Origin: Pseudomonadota bacterium | Lineage (GTDB): Bacteria; Pseudomonadota; Gammaproteobacteria; Steroidobacterales; Steroidobacteraceae | Direction of reading: 5' to 3' | Assembly: GCA_018241505.1 (NCBI GenBank) | Contig: JAFEDS010000012.1 | Location: forward strand, 62,001-126,000 | Length of the DNA: 64,000 bases | Shown: positions 1-8,745 of the stretch, piece after piece | Layout of the letters: every line of letters begins with the position of its first letter | How positions within the stretch are numbered: position 1 is the first letter of the stretch | Program-made: the position numbers and the translations under genes | Notes under the pieces: generated by a model | The model's database searches: none | What the model was told of the DNA's origin: nothing | The model's input: only the letters and a program-made list of their open reading frames with translations

Positions 1-331
1 TGGAGTGAATGTCCCCGACGCACAGATCGCCTTCGCGCAGGCCCTCGATTGCCAGGTTTTCGCCGAGCCCGCCGGGCACCAGCAGCGCACTGTGCTGGGG
101 ATACTCCTGGCGCCAATCGAGATAATTCGCCGCCCCATAACCGTAGACCGCTTTGTCCGGTCCCCCATGGACACTCAGATCCGCCTGTTCGTCGCCAATG
201 ACTCCGGTCGCAGTCACCGTGACCGGACCCGATACCGGATGTTTGATGAAGCCGCTGGGTACGGCTTCCGGCCCCAGCGGAGCCACCTTGCCTACATGAA
301 TGGAGACGATTCGGGGAGGGTCGGCGCGCAT
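1..331 (-). CDS. MOSC domain protein (YiiM-like), C-terminal part outside window
   Basis: This partial gene reads from an ATG at 331 to the window edge, giving 110 residues. Its middle carries a motif reading VHGGPDKAVYGY, the hallmark of MOSC-domain proteins related to YiiM, and is followed by GENL, also conserved there. MOSC domains are sulfur or molybdenum carriers; YiiM-type proteins act in detoxification of N-hydroxylated compounds. An in-frame GTG lies four codons upstream (343) and could be the true start. The conserved Cys of the family may be the one in DLCVGD near residue 104. Family call is firm; the substrate is unknown. Confidence 0.85.
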   Translation of the reverse strand, partial: MRADPPRIVSIHVGKVAPLGPEAVPSGFIKHPVSGPVTVTATGVIGDEQADLSVHGGPDKAVYGYGAANYLDWRQEYPQHSALLVPGGLGENLAIEGLREGDLCVGDIHS

Positions 332-473
332 AGGAGTCTTCACCCAGGTCAGGTAATCAATGGTTCCACAGTTCCGGGTTCCGTGTACACTGCTCGTGGG
401 TGTTGAGGCCGCTTCCCATGCGGCGCAACAGGTCAGAGCCGGTCGGGCCGCCAGCTCCTGGAGCCGTACGCCT

Positions 474-1460
474 GTGACTCAACGACCCGATTCTCCCTTC
501 GCCAGTCTGATTGCCTTTCTCCGCGTCGAAGCCGGAAGCGGCATCGTGCTGCTGGCCGCCGCCGCGGTGGCGCTGATCTGGGCCAACTCACCGGCCGCGC
601 ATCTCTATCAGGCGTTGTGGGAACCGTTGCGGCTCTGGGTCAACGATGGGTTGATGACGCTGTTTTTCCTGCTCGTGGGGCTCGAGTTGCGCCGCGAGCT
701 GCGCGAAGGCGCGCTCGCAGACTTCAAACGGGCCACACTGCCGGCGGTTGCGGCGCTGGGCGGCGTGCTGTTTCCAGCACTCATCTACATAACCTTCAAC
801 GCCAACACACCGCATTCGAACGGATGGGCCATTCCAACCGCAACAGACATTGCCTTCGCCGTTGGTATCCTCGCCTTGCTCGGCAAGCGCGTACCTCCCG
901 CCCTGCGTGTTCTGTTGTTGGCGATTGCGATCGTCGACGATGTCGTGGCGATTCTGGTAATTGCCATTTTCTACTCTGACGCGGGCTCCGGTGTACATCC
1001 CGCACTTGCCGGCGTAGTCATCGGATTTCTCATTCCCGTTTCCCCCGCGCGCCGCCTCGAGCACCATCTTCATCCATGGGTTGCGTTTGGCATCGTGCCT
1101 TTGTTTGCGCTCGCAAACGCCGGCGTCAACCTGGCCGAAGTAAACCTCAACTTCGCGGCAACCCTTGTTGGCGGAGTTATAGTGGGTCTCGTAGTGGGAA
1201 AGCCCGTTGGCATCCTATTGGCAACGGCGCTGGCCGTCAGGCTCAACTGGTGCGCCTTGCCCACGGGAGTGGGTTACAGGCAGGTTGCCGTCATCGGGTG
1301 TCTCGGCGGCATTGGCTTCACCATGTCGATTTTCATCAGTCAGCTTGCCTTTGCGGGTCAGGCCGAACTGGTGACCGCCAAGGCCGCCATCCTCATGGGT
1401 TCGGGCATTGCTGCCGTCGTTGGCTTGACTGCGGGCCGCTACCTGCTACCCCCATCGTAA
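474..1460 (+). CDS. nhaA: Na+/H+ antiporter NhaA, internally shortened
   Basis: Inner-membrane sodium/proton antiporter. I place the start at the GTG at 474, which gives 328 residues starting MTQRPD; the frame is open back to 360, but that extension looks non-coding. Key residues are present: Asp125 in TDIAF, the adjacent Asp155-Asp156 pair that binds sodium, and Lys243 in GKPVG. E. coli NhaA has 388 residues. The missing 60 fall in two places: the dimerisation beta-hairpin after helix I (here [12 protein letters not shown] runs straight on) and roughly 45 residues corresponding to helices VI-VII (FYSDA joins directly to GSGVH). Removal of two helices keeps the topology. It may be a compact variant or an inactivated copy. 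Confidence 0.9.
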   Translation: MTQRPDSPFASLIAFLRVEAGSGIVLLAAAAVALIWANSPAAHLYQALWEPLRLWVNDGLMTLFFLLVGLELRRELREGALADFKRATLPAVAALGGVLFPALIYITFNANTPHSNGWAIPTATDIAFAVGILALLGKRVPPALRVLLLAIAIVDDVVAILVIAIFYSDAGSGVHPALAGVVIGFLIPVSPARRLEHHLHPWVAFGIVPLFALANAGVNLAEVNLNFAATLVGGVIVGLVVGKPVGILLATALAVRLNWCALPTGVGYRQVAVIGCLGGIGFTMSIFISQLAFAGQAELVTAKAAILMGSGIAAVVGLTAGRYLLPPS

Positions 1461-1590
1461 GTGCTCGCAAACATATGCTCGCGAGATTTCTGCATATTTA
1501 GCGCGATACCGTAAGCACGAATGCCGCTTTTCAGCTCAGACCGTCCGTTTTTCGCCGCCGTGCCGCGCCACCGACGTCCAGACTATCCGC

Positions 1591-2595
1591 ATGAATGCCA
1601 ACCTTGATCCTGCGGTCCTCTGGGAGGACTACCATCCATCGAGCGTCGTGGAATTTGCCGACCTTGCGCGCCATATGCGCGTCGCTCATGTCAGCGCGAA
1701 GCTGGAAAATGAGCGCCCGCTCGGCAATTTCAAAGCACTCGGTGGAATGGTGGCCGGCTTGCGCGCTCTGGCCAGGTTAGCCGCCGCTGGCAACGACGGC
1801 GTCCCGCGCCTGATCTGCGCAAGCGACGGCAACCACGGCCTTTCTGTTGCAGCGGCCGCTGCCCGTGCCGGCGGAAAGGCGAGAATCTACCTGCCTGCCT
1901 GTGCAAGTCCCATCCGTGCCGAAAGAATCGAGGCAATCGGTGGGGAGGTCCTGAGCGTTAATGGAACATATGACGACGCCGTCAACGCTGCTGCGGCAGC
2001 CGCGGCGAGAGGAGAGGGCCTTCTCATTCCTGACACAAGTCCAGACCCGAACGACGCCGTCGTCAAGGACGTGATGGCAGGGTACGCGTTGATTACGAAG
2101 GAGCTCCGCGTACAACTCCAAACGTGTCCAACTCACGTTTTCGTGCAGGCAGGAGTAGGGGGGCTGGCTGCGGCAGTGGCGGAAGGTCTTCACGACTTCC
2201 TGTCAGGGCCTCGACGAATCGTAATCGTTGAGCCGGCCTCCGCAGCGTGCGTGTCTCGCGCACTGGCCGCGGGCCAACCCGTAAGCATTTCCGGCACCCT
2301 CGAAACATCCGCGGAAATGTTGTCGTGCGGCCTTGCCTCAGCATCGGCCATCGAAATCCTGAAGCGCCACAACGTCGATTCAATCGTCGTCAGCGAAACG
2401 CAGTTGGAAGCTGCGGTAGAAACATTGCGCGCATCAGGCGGCCCCCAAACAACGCCATCCGGCGCGGCCGGCCTGGCCGGCCTTCTGCACGTAGCCTCCA
2501 GCCCCCGACTTCGCGAACAGCATCAACTAACCGCCGAAAGCAGCGTGCTCTTCTTGGTAACTGAAGGCACCGCTGCGAGCCCGTCATCAGTCTGA
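1591..2595 (+). CDS. PLP-dependent ammonia-lyase, diaminopropionate/threonine dehydratase-like
   Basis: Fold-type II PLP enzyme of 334 residues. Lys48 in the motif LGNFKALGG is the expected Schiff-base lysine, and SDGNHG at 78-83 is the loop that binds the substrate carboxylate. A glycine-rich phosphate loop (QAGVGGLAAA) follows. The layout resembles diaminopropionate ammonia-lyase (YgeX/DpaL) more than biosynthetic threonine dehydratase, because the lysine context is GNFKALGG and there is no ACT regulatory domain. Predicted reaction: deamination of a 2,3-diamino or 3-hydroxy amino acid. It stands alone between nhaA and a radical SAM gene. Substrate is inferred from family likeness only. Confidence 0.8.
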   Translation: MNANLDPAVLWEDYHPSSVVEFADLARHMRVAHVSAKLENERPLGNFKALGGMVAGLRALARLAAAGNDGVPRLICASDGNHGLSVAAAAARAGGKARIYLPACASPIRAERIEAIGGEVLSVNGTYDDAVNAAAAAAARGEGLLIPDTSPDPNDAVVKDVMAGYALITKELRVQLQTCPTHVFVQAGVGGLAAAVAEGLHDFLSGPRRIVIVEPASAACVSRALAAGQPVSISGTLETSAEMLSCGLASASAIEILKRHNVDSIVVSETQLEAAVETLRASGGPQTTPSGAAGLAGLLHVASSPRLREQHQLTAESSVLFLVTEGTAASPSSV

Positions 2596-2739
2596 GTTGC
2601 TCGGATCCGACTTCCGTCCGTTGTTTCGCGACCCGTATCTGAACACAGTCGCTGGCTGCAATGACGCCTGCGTGTGCTCGCCAGCCCGTGAAAGGCCTGA
2701 AGTTGAGGTGGTTTCGCCGGCCGTGCTGGCCATACAGTA

Positions 2740-2783
2740 CCCGCCCCACCTCCCCACTGAATTTACTCCCCCCACCCACCCCC
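2740..2783. repeat. C-rich tract, G-quadruplex-capable on the minus strand
   Basis: Six tracts of three or more C lie within 44 bases directly upstream of the radical SAM gene; read on the minus strand they are G tracts separated by short loops, with one longer A/T-containing loop. Such an arrangement can form a G-quadruplex. It lies on the template strand of the downstream gene and includes the spacer of the predicted promoter. Confidence 0.5.
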
Positions 2784-2790
2784 GTATCAT
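2762..2790 (+). promoter_or_regulatory. Candidate sigma-70 promoter of the radical SAM gene
   Basis: TTTACT, a 17-base all C/A/G spacer and TATCAT precede the gene. The -10 box ends seven bases before the A of the start codon at 2797, so transcription would start at or next to the ATG. No Shine-Dalgarno sequence is visible, which agrees with a leaderless mRNA. Confidence 0.4.
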
Positions 2791-2796
2791 CCCCGA

Positions 2797-3888
2797 ATGA
2801 CCCGCCGCATTCTGGGCTCCCACCACCTCAAAGGCCGGGGTGCTCTTTCCAACCCGCCCGTCCGTTTTGAAGCCACCCTGGTCGAAAAAACCGACGATGG
2901 CTGGTACCAGGATGAAGAGGGCACAACGTCCCTGCCACAGACCGTGCTCCCTGATCGCGCCCGAAGCGTGATCACCACCAACAACTCCCCGGACGTGGGC
3001 TTCGACCAGTCGATCAACCCGTATCGCGGCTGCAGCCACGGTTGCGTGTATTGCTTCGCTCGCCCGACGCACGCCTATCTGGGCCTGTCCCCGGGCTTGG
3101 ACTTTGAAACAAAGCTCTTCTACAAGGACAACGCAGTCGAGTTGCTACGCGCTGATCTCAGCGCACGCAACTACGTGTGCAAGACGATTGCGCTAGGCAT
3201 CAACACCGACGGATGGCAGCCCCTCGAAAAGACCATGGAGGTGACGCGCAGCGTGCTTGCGGTCCTGGCGGAGTGCCGGCACCCGATCTCAATCGTGACC
3301 AAAAGCGCCCTGATCGTCCGCGACCTGGACCTTCTACAGGACATGGCGCGCGATCGTCTGGTCTCGGTGATGGTCAGCATTACCACGCTGGACAACGACG
3401 TCAAACGCGCGCTGGAACCGCGCACAGCCTCACCTCAGGCACGGCTCAAGGTGCTGGAGCAACTATCAGCGGCCGGTGTGCCCGTTGGAGTGATGGTGGC
3501 GCCCGTGATTCCCTCGCTGACGGATCACGAGATGGAACACATCATGGAGGCCTCGAAGAACGCCGGCGCCACTCGCGCGGGCTACACCCTGTTACGGTTA
3601 CCGCATGAAGTGAAGGATCTATTTCGCGAATGGCTGGCCGAGCACTATCCGGACAGGGCGCAGCACGTGATGTCCATCATCAACCAGTCACGCGGCGGCA
3701 AGGACTACGAGTCCGAGTTCGGCAAGCGCATGGTCGGAACGGGTGTGTTTGCGGAGCTTCTGCGGAAACGCTTCCAGGTGGCCAAGCGGCGTTTGGGCCT
3801 GGACGAAGCAGATGAACGCTTCAATCTGCGCACGGACCTGTTCCGTCCCCCCGCCGCCAATCGAGCGCAAATGACCCTGGGGTTCTAA
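2797..3888 (+). CDS. PA0069-type radical SAM protein (spore photoproduct lyase-like)
   Basis: Protein of 363 residues with the radical SAM cluster motif Cys79-x3-Cys83-x2-Cys86 in the context NPYRGCSHGCVYCFARPTH. This context and the following LGLSPGLDFETK are typical of the PA0069/Rv2578c family, annotated as spore photoproduct lyase-like or DNA-repair-associated radical SAM proteins. The family's real substrate is not known to me. The first residues are basic and lack a signal peptide, so the protein is cytoplasmic. Start chosen at ATG 2797, which lies exactly at the predicted transcription start; there is no ribosome binding site. It converges on the redoxin-cupin pair across two hairpins. 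Confidence 0.9.
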   Translation: MTRRILGSHHLKGRGALSNPPVRFEATLVEKTDDGWYQDEEGTTSLPQTVLPDRARSVITTNNSPDVGFDQSINPYRGCSHGCVYCFARPTHAYLGLSPGLDFETKLFYKDNAVELLRADLSARNYVCKTIALGINTDGWQPLEKTMEVTRSVLAVLAECRHPISIVTKSALIVRDLDLLQDMARDRLVSVMVSITTLDNDVKRALEPRTASPQARLKVLEQLSAAGVPVGVMVAPVIPSLTDHEMEHIMEASKNAGATRAGYTLLRLPHEVKDLFREWLAEHYPDRAQHVMSIINQSRGGKDYESEFGKRMVGTGVFAELLRKRFQVAKRRLGLDEADERFNLRTDLFRPPAANRAQMTLGF

Positions 3889-3910
3889 CTGGCGGCAGTC
3901 ACACCGCCAG
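3889..3910. terminator. Inverted repeat after the radical SAM gene
   Basis: Perfect 7-bp arms CTGGCGG and CCGCCAG with an 8-base loop start right behind the stop codon at 3888. There is no T-run, so intrinsic termination is uncertain. Confidence 0.4.
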
Positions 3911-3943
3911 CGCAACTCAACTACCGGCGAACCCCAGCCGGCC

Positions 3944-3960
3944 CTGGCGCTCCGCGCCAG
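3944..3960. terminator. Second hairpin between convergent genes
   Basis: Perfect 7-bp arms CTGGCGC and GCGCCAG around a TCC loop lie just beyond the 3' end of the minus-strand redoxin gene (stop at 3982). With the 3889-3910 hairpin this may separate the two convergent transcripts. No T-run is visible. Confidence 0.45.
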
Positions 3961-3981
3961 CCGCCGGCCAACCCAACCTGC

Positions 3982-4986
3982 TCACCGAACCATCGCGACC
4001 CGCGCCAACTCCGCCGTCAACCCCGGCTCATTCCCCTCGATTCGGCTGGCAATCTGCCCACTGCCATTGATGGCAATGATGGTCGGCACACGTCTGACAT
4101 GGAATGAATTGAACATCGCACTGGAGGCATCCATGGTGAGCGGAATCGTCACCTTGTATTTCGCCGCGTACTGGCCCAGTTCATCCTGCGAAGACCACAG
4201 TCGCGATGCAACTCCCAACCACCGCACATCCGGGTGTTGCTTTGCCAATGACTCGACCTGCTCGCGCACATCCCGGCAGCGCGCTGACACCGCGGCCCGG
4301 CTCGTCTCTAGATAGGACTCGCACCAGGGCGACAGAAACACCAGCACCACCGGTCCCTTGTTTGTAAATGACGCGCCGTTCGAGGCGGTCACCGAAAATG
4401 CCGGCGCTGTATCCCCCACGCCGTGCACCGACGGTTTCACGGCGGCGGTGCTCGCAACTCCTGCTTTCTCTCCAGCAGGCGCCTTCCGCGCCGCCACCAA
4501 GGCAGCCTCGAGCTGCTCATTGGCCAGATGCCCGACATACTCAATTCGCCCATCCCGGCCGATAACAACATGCTGTGGAGTCACGCGCAGATTCAACGCA
4601 GTCCCCAGCGTGCCATCGTCAATCACAATCGGCATCTTGATGCCGAGCCGCTTGCGATACTCCCGCACATCATCAACCGAGTCATTGAAGCCGGCATTGA
4701 TGGCAATGACCTCCAGGTCCGACCCGCGCGCCTCAAAGGTCTTCTCAAAATGCGGCATCTGTTCGCGGCAAGGCACACACCATGTCGCCCAGAACTTCAA
4801 ATAAACCGCCTTCTTGCCATACAACTTGCCCAGGTCGATGGCCTGTCCATCAATGGTTTTCAGGACCATGCGCGGGGCAGGGGATCCGATCAGACTTTGC
4901 CCGGCCGCCTCGGCCCGCTGCTCGCCTGTGCCCTGCGCGAGCACGGGCCCGCTCAGTGCCAGCAATATCAAAACCCAACGAATCAC
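3982..4986 (-). CDS. Periplasmic tandem thioredoxin-like (TlpA/ResA-type) protein
   Basis: A signal peptide (residues 1-17, ending VLAQ) is followed by two thioredoxin-fold modules. The first (about 35-165) has the redox motif Cys70-Val-Pro-Cys73 in ATWCVPCREQ, as in TlpA/ResA disulfide reductases. The second (about 190-334) keeps the fold but has SPWCESYL, with a single Cys222 and no resolving Cys, and ends with the cis-Pro loop VRRVPTI. So one half is likely catalytic and the other a binding or regulatory module. The start is GTG at 4986, which overlaps the TGA of the upstream cupin gene (GTGA), indicating translational coupling. Confidence 0.85.
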   Translation of the reverse strand: MIRWVLILLALSGPVLAQGTGEQRAEAAGQSLIGSPAPRMVLKTIDGQAIDLGKLYGKKAVYLKFWATWCVPCREQMPHFEKTFEARGSDLEVIAINAGFNDSVDDVREYRKRLGIKMPIVIDDGTLGTALNLRVTPQHVVIGRDGRIEYVGHLANEQLEAALVAARKAPAGEKAGVASTAAVKPSVHGVGDTAPAFSVTASNGASFTNKGPVVLVFLSPWCESYLETSRAAVSARCRDVREQVESLAKQHPDVRWLGVASRLWSSQDELGQYAAKYKVTIPLTMDASSAMFNSFHVRRVPTIIAINGSGQIASRIEGNEPGLTAELARVAMVR

Positions 4987-5402
4987 TTCGCTCCCTCGGG
5001 CGCCGCCGGCCGCGTAATCGGTGCGCCCTTGTCCTTGACAATAAACACCAGGAATTTGGCCGGCTCCGTGTTGCTCGCATTCCGCGAGACCGTGTGAACG
5101 TCAGTCGGGCTCTCGTAGAAAGTGTCTCCCGGGTGCAGTGTCACGGGGGCGCCGCCCTTCACCTGCATGATGAGCGTCCCTTCCAACACATACACAAACA
5201 CATTCGCATCGTGCCGATGGGGTTGTGATGCCTGCCCGGGCGCCACTTCAACAGTCAACACCACGGCTTCCTTGCCGGGTAGCCCGGCGAGGTCACGGGT
5301 CATCAAGGGACCTTTGGGGTCCGCGCTCGCGGTGCCGGCCGACATCAGCATCGCGAGGCTCACCGCCGCGGCACGCAACGCTCTGTTCAGATAAGTGTTC
5401 AT
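4983..5402 (-). CDS. Periplasmic cupin-domain protein
   Basis: Small beta-barrel cupin of 139 residues, preceded by a signal peptide (MNTYLNRALRAAAVSLAML, cleaved after TASA). The conserved cupin histidines are in QPHRHDANVFVYVLEG and a second motif around HPGDTFYE...DVHTV, so a metal site is plausible. I use the ATG at 5402; the frame is open upstream to 5444, but that extension would destroy the signal peptide position. It is first in a two-gene operon with the tandem redoxin and is divergent from a MocR regulator 56 bases away, which may control it. Ligand unknown. Confidence 0.8.
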   Translation of the reverse strand: MNTYLNRALRAAAVSLAMLMSAGTASADPKGPLMTRDLAGLPGKEAVVLTVEVAPGQASQPHRHDANVFVYVLEGTLIMQVKGGAPVTLHPGDTFYESPTDVHTVSRNASNTEPAKFLVFIVKDKGAPITRPAAPEGAK

Positions 5403-5458
5403 GGGCCTAAGATTGCGCGAGAATTGGTCCCAAAAAGGATCCACTTCAGGCAGATTTT

Positions 5459-6958
5459 ATGGAACCACTTTTTGAGCTTCCGCTCCGTCTTCCGACGCGC
5501 GGCTCGCACCAGGTGTTGCGGGCCCTTCATCAGCAACTCAGAGCGGCGATCGTCGACGGGCGACTGCAGCCCGGGCTGCGATTGCCATCGACGCGCGCGC
5601 TCGCGTCCACTCACGGCGTTTCTCGCAACACGGCCGTTGCCGCCTATGACCTGCTGTTGAGTGAAGGCTACGTTTCCATAAAACGAGGCTCTGGCTGTTA
5701 CGTCGCCGAAGTGCTCTCGCGCCGCGGAGCGGCGAAGGTCGCTGTCGGAAAGTCCCCGGGTGGGAAGTCTGCAGAGGGTAATCCCACGGCGCCGCCGCCC
5801 ACAGCCGGAGCCCCACGCGTAGGTACCGATCCGCGTGTGCACAGCTTCTGGCGCAACCGGCAGGCACGGCGCGCCGCCCCCGTTCCCGACTCGCTCCGCT
5901 ACCGCTTCAGATGCGGGCTTCCGGATACATCCACATTCCCGTATGACATCTGGCGTCGCTTGTCGAACCGGGCGATGCGCAGCCTCACACATCCCGATGT
6001 GAGCCGAGACCCCCAGGGATTGCCTGCTCTGCGCGAAGCAATCGCAAAACATGTGTCAGTGTCTCGGGCTGTTGCCTGCCGCCCGGATGACGTGTTGGTC
6101 ACAAGCGGCGCGCAACAGGCGTTCGACCTGCTGGCACGTGTGCTCGCGAGTGGTCGACAGACATTGGTGGCAGTCGAAAATCCGAGCTATCCGCCCATGC
6201 GCGCCGTATTCGAGGCGGTGGGTGCAAAGCTGGCTCCGGTGCCGGTCGACAATGACGGCATGTTGGTTGACCAACTGCCGTCTCAGGCGCGCATCGTTTG
6301 CGTAACACCGTCCCACCAGTTTCCGCTTGGCTCGGCCATGTCGATGCCGCGCAGGATGGCGCTCCTGGAATTTGCGCGGAAAAACGCCGCGGTGGTCATC
6401 GAAGATGATTATGACTGCGAGTTTCGCTACGACGGACGTCCGCTCGAGGCGCTGCAGACCATAGATCGACACGAGTCGGTATTCTATGTGGGCACGTTTT
6501 CCAAGACCATGTTCCCCGAAGTCCGGCTCGGTTTTATTGTGGCGCCGCCCTGGGCCCTGGAGGCCCTGATTGCGGCCAAGCAGGATGCGGATCTGATCAG
6601 TCCGTTCATCAACCAACATGCGCTGGCCGCGTTCATTGCCGAGGGCCATCTCGCCCGGCACATCCGCAAGATGCGCTCGGTGTATAGTCAACGCCGACGG
6701 CGGCTGATCGAGGGCCTGCAGCGCGACTTCAGTCATTGGCTGACCCCAGTGCCCTCATTCGCCGGTTTGCACGTGGCCGCTCTGTTGCCGGGCGATGCGG
6801 AAGAGATTGTGGAGCGCGCGCGGGAACTAGGAGTTGGAATCGGTGCGGTTGGCAGATATTGCCTCGGCAAGCCGATCCAGGGGCTCGTGTTCGGCTATGG
6901 GGTGATTTCGGAGCGCTCCATAGTGGACGGTCTGGCGCGTCTTCGCCAACTGCGTTAG
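5459..6958 (+). CDS. MocR/PdxR-family transcriptional regulator
   Basis: Fusion regulator of 499 residues. Residues 10-80 form a GntR-type winged helix (LRPGLRLPSTR-like turn, SRNTAVAAYDLL recognition helix). A linker rich in Gly, Lys and Pro (90-130) leads to a fold-type I aminotransferase domain, with Lys349 in TFSKTMFPEVRLGF as the PLP lysine and IEDDYDCEFRY upstream. MocR proteins sense PLP or amino-acid adducts rather than catalyse transamination. It is divergent from the cupin-redoxin operon, the likely target. Its last four bases overlap the convergent LysR gene. Confidence 0.9.
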   Translation: MEPLFELPLRLPTRGSHQVLRALHQQLRAAIVDGRLQPGLRLPSTRALASTHGVSRNTAVAAYDLLLSEGYVSIKRGSGCYVAEVLSRRGAAKVAVGKSPGGKSAEGNPTAPPPTAGAPRVGTDPRVHSFWRNRQARRAAPVPDSLRYRFRCGLPDTSTFPYDIWRRLSNRAMRSLTHPDVSRDPQGLPALREAIAKHVSVSRAVACRPDDVLVTSGAQQAFDLLARVLASGRQTLVAVENPSYPPMRAVFEAVGAKLAPVPVDNDGMLVDQLPSQARIVCVTPSHQFPLGSAMSMPRRMALLEFARKNAAVVIEDDYDCEFRYDGRPLEALQTIDRHESVFYVGTFSKTMFPEVRLGFIVAPPWALEALIAAKQDADLISPFINQHALAAFIAEGHLARHIRKMRSVYSQRRRRLIEGLQRDFSHWLTPVPSFAGLHVAALLPGDAEEIVERARELGVGIGAVGRYCLGKPIQGLVFGYGVISERSIVDGLARLRQLR

Positions 6959-7860
6959 CGGCGCTTCACGTGATCAATGAACGCCCGCAGTTTTGGCAAC
7001 ACCTGGCGCCGGCCCGGATGATAAAGAAATACCCCCGGTGTTGTACTCGAAAAGCGTGTCAGTAACGGCCGCAGTTGGCCTGCGGCAATGGGTGCCCTGA
7101 CGAGCGGGCCTGGGATCTGCGCGAGTCCAACACCCCGAAGGGCAGCCGCCAGCAGCGTCGGATACTCATGCGCAATGAGCGGACCGGAGACGACGATCTC
7201 CACAGACCTACCCTCCTCGACAAAAGTCCAAGATGCAATCGCGCCACTCGCGCGGCGAATCCGCAGACATGCCTGATCGCGCAGATCCTCAATCCGGACC
7301 GGTCGTTTGCGTGCGCCCAAGTAATCCGGACTCCCGACCACCACGAATGGAAACGGGTCGGTCAACGGCACCACCACCATGTCCGGCGCAATGAATTGCC
7401 CCAACCGGATCCCCGCATCAAACCCACCGGCGGCGAGCTCCACCCGGTCGTTGCTCGCGGCAATCTCCAATTCAATCTCCGGATAGGTGTGGCAAAAGGA
7501 CGCAATCACCGGCTCCAGGATCAGCGGAATCACAGCGCGGGGAACCGCGATTCTCAAGAGCCCGCTGGGACGCTTTCCCAGCGTCCGCGCGTCCTCGCAG
7601 GCATGGATCAACTCATCAAAAGCAGGCGTCGCTCGGGCGAAGAACCGCAGGCCTGCCTCGGTCAATCCGACACTGCGAGTGGTCCGGATGAACAGAGCGA
7701 CGCCGACCCGTGCCTCGAGTGTACGCACTGCCTGACTGACCGCCGAGGGCGTTACCCCGAGCTCTGCTGCCGCCTTGCGAAAGCTGTGATGCCGGGCAAC
7801 GCTCAATGAGGCCTCGACCCCATCCAGGGCGCCGTGCCTGACTGTGAAGTTTTTCTTCAT
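6955..7860 (-). CDS. LysR-family transcriptional regulator
   Basis: A standard 301-residue LysR protein. The helix-turn-helix occupies residues 12-70 with the usual AAAELGVTPSAVSQAVRTLE stretch, and the C-terminal part is a periplasmic-binding-protein-like effector domain beginning about residue 92 (GLLRIAVPRA). It is divergent from the methyltransferase gene at 7945, leaving an 84-base shared upstream region, so it may regulate that gene as well as itself. Effector unknown. Confidence 0.9.
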   Translation of the reverse strand: MKKNFTVRHGALDGVEASLSVARHHSFRKAAAELGVTPSAVSQAVRTLEARVGVALFIRTTRSVGLTEAGLRFFARATPAFDELIHACEDARTLGKRPSGLLRIAVPRAVIPLILEPVIASFCHTYPEIELEIAASNDRVELAAGGFDAGIRLGQFIAPDMVVVPLTDPFPFVVVGSPDYLGARKRPVRIEDLRDQACLRIRRASGAIASWTFVEEGRSVEIVVSGPLIAHEYPTLLAAALRGVGLAQIPGPLVRAPIAAGQLRPLLTRFSSTTPGVFLYHPGRRQVLPKLRAFIDHVKRR

Positions 7861-7944
7861 AGCCCATTCACATTAGCGCGAATAGTCACTCATGGGAAAC
7901 CGTCGTACAGTCATTTTACGGTCCCCCTGGAAAGGATGAAGACG

Positions 7945-8745
7945 ATGACGGACAGCGTAAAAGAGCACTACACGGTCGATGGCCTCACACAGCGGCTCAA
8001 AAATGCCCTCGGGCCTGAAACCCAACCGCTCAACCCACAGCAACTGGCGGCCCTGGATCAATTTCACACCCGCGGCCTGGCGGCTACAGCCGATCTCGCG
8101 AGATTGGTCGGCATGGAGGCCAACATGTCCGTGCTGGATATCGGCTCGGGCGTAGGTGGACCGGCGCGGTTCCTCGCCGCAACCTACGGTTGCCGTGTCA
8201 CAGGTGTTGATCTGAGTGAGTCTTTTGTAGAAGCGGCGCGCTATCTCACTTCACGCACCGGACAGAGCGATCAGGTCACCTTTCGTGCCGCGAACGCCCT
8301 GGCGCTTCCATTCGAAGACGCCACATTCGACGCCGTGTTACTGCAGCACGTGGCCATGAATATTTCCGATCGGCCGGCGTTGTATCGCGAGGTGCGGCGC
8401 GTGCTGAAGCTACGCCGGCGATTTGCAACATTCGATGTCGTGTCGAGCGGTGGCGAGCCGCAATTTCCAGTGCCCTGGGCAAGAACGCCGGAGAGCAGCT
8501 TTCTACTGACAGCCAACGCCACCCGCGAGACCGTCGAACGTGCCGGCTTTCACACGCTCATTGCGCAGGACGATACCGGGGCCGCGAAGGAGTGGTTCGC
8601 CACAATGCGTGCGTCGGGCCCACCGCCGCCGCCCAATCTCGGCACCATCATGGGCCCGGATTTCCCGCAGCTCGCGGCCAACCTTGCCCGCAGCATCATG
8701 GAAGGCCGCGTGAGCATTTTCACTGCGGTGTTTGAGGCGGCCTGA
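7945..8745 (+). CDS. Class I SAM-dependent methyltransferase
   Basis: A 266-residue methyltransferase with motif I VLDIGSGVGG (63-72), acidic motif II TGVDLSE and post-motif FDAVLLQHVAMNI. It resembles the sarcosine/dimethylglycine and UbiE-like small-molecule methyltransferases. The ATG at 7945 is chosen because GGAAAGG lies nine bases upstream; another ATG three codons earlier overlaps that site, and the frame is open to 7834. The 3' end overlaps the convergent DNA methyltransferase by 26 bases. Substrate unknown. Confidence 0.8.
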   Translation: MTDSVKEHYTVDGLTQRLKNALGPETQPLNPQQLAALDQFHTRGLAATADLARLVGMEANMSVLDIGSGVGGPARFLAATYGCRVTGVDLSESFVEAARYLTSRTGQSDQVTFRAANALALPFEDATFDAVLLQHVAMNISDRPALYREVRRVLKLRRRFATFDVVSSGGEPQFPVPWARTPESSFLLTANATRETVERAGFHTLIAQDDTGAAKEWFATMRASGPPPPPNLGTIMGPDFPQLAANLARSIMEGRVSIFTAVFEAA

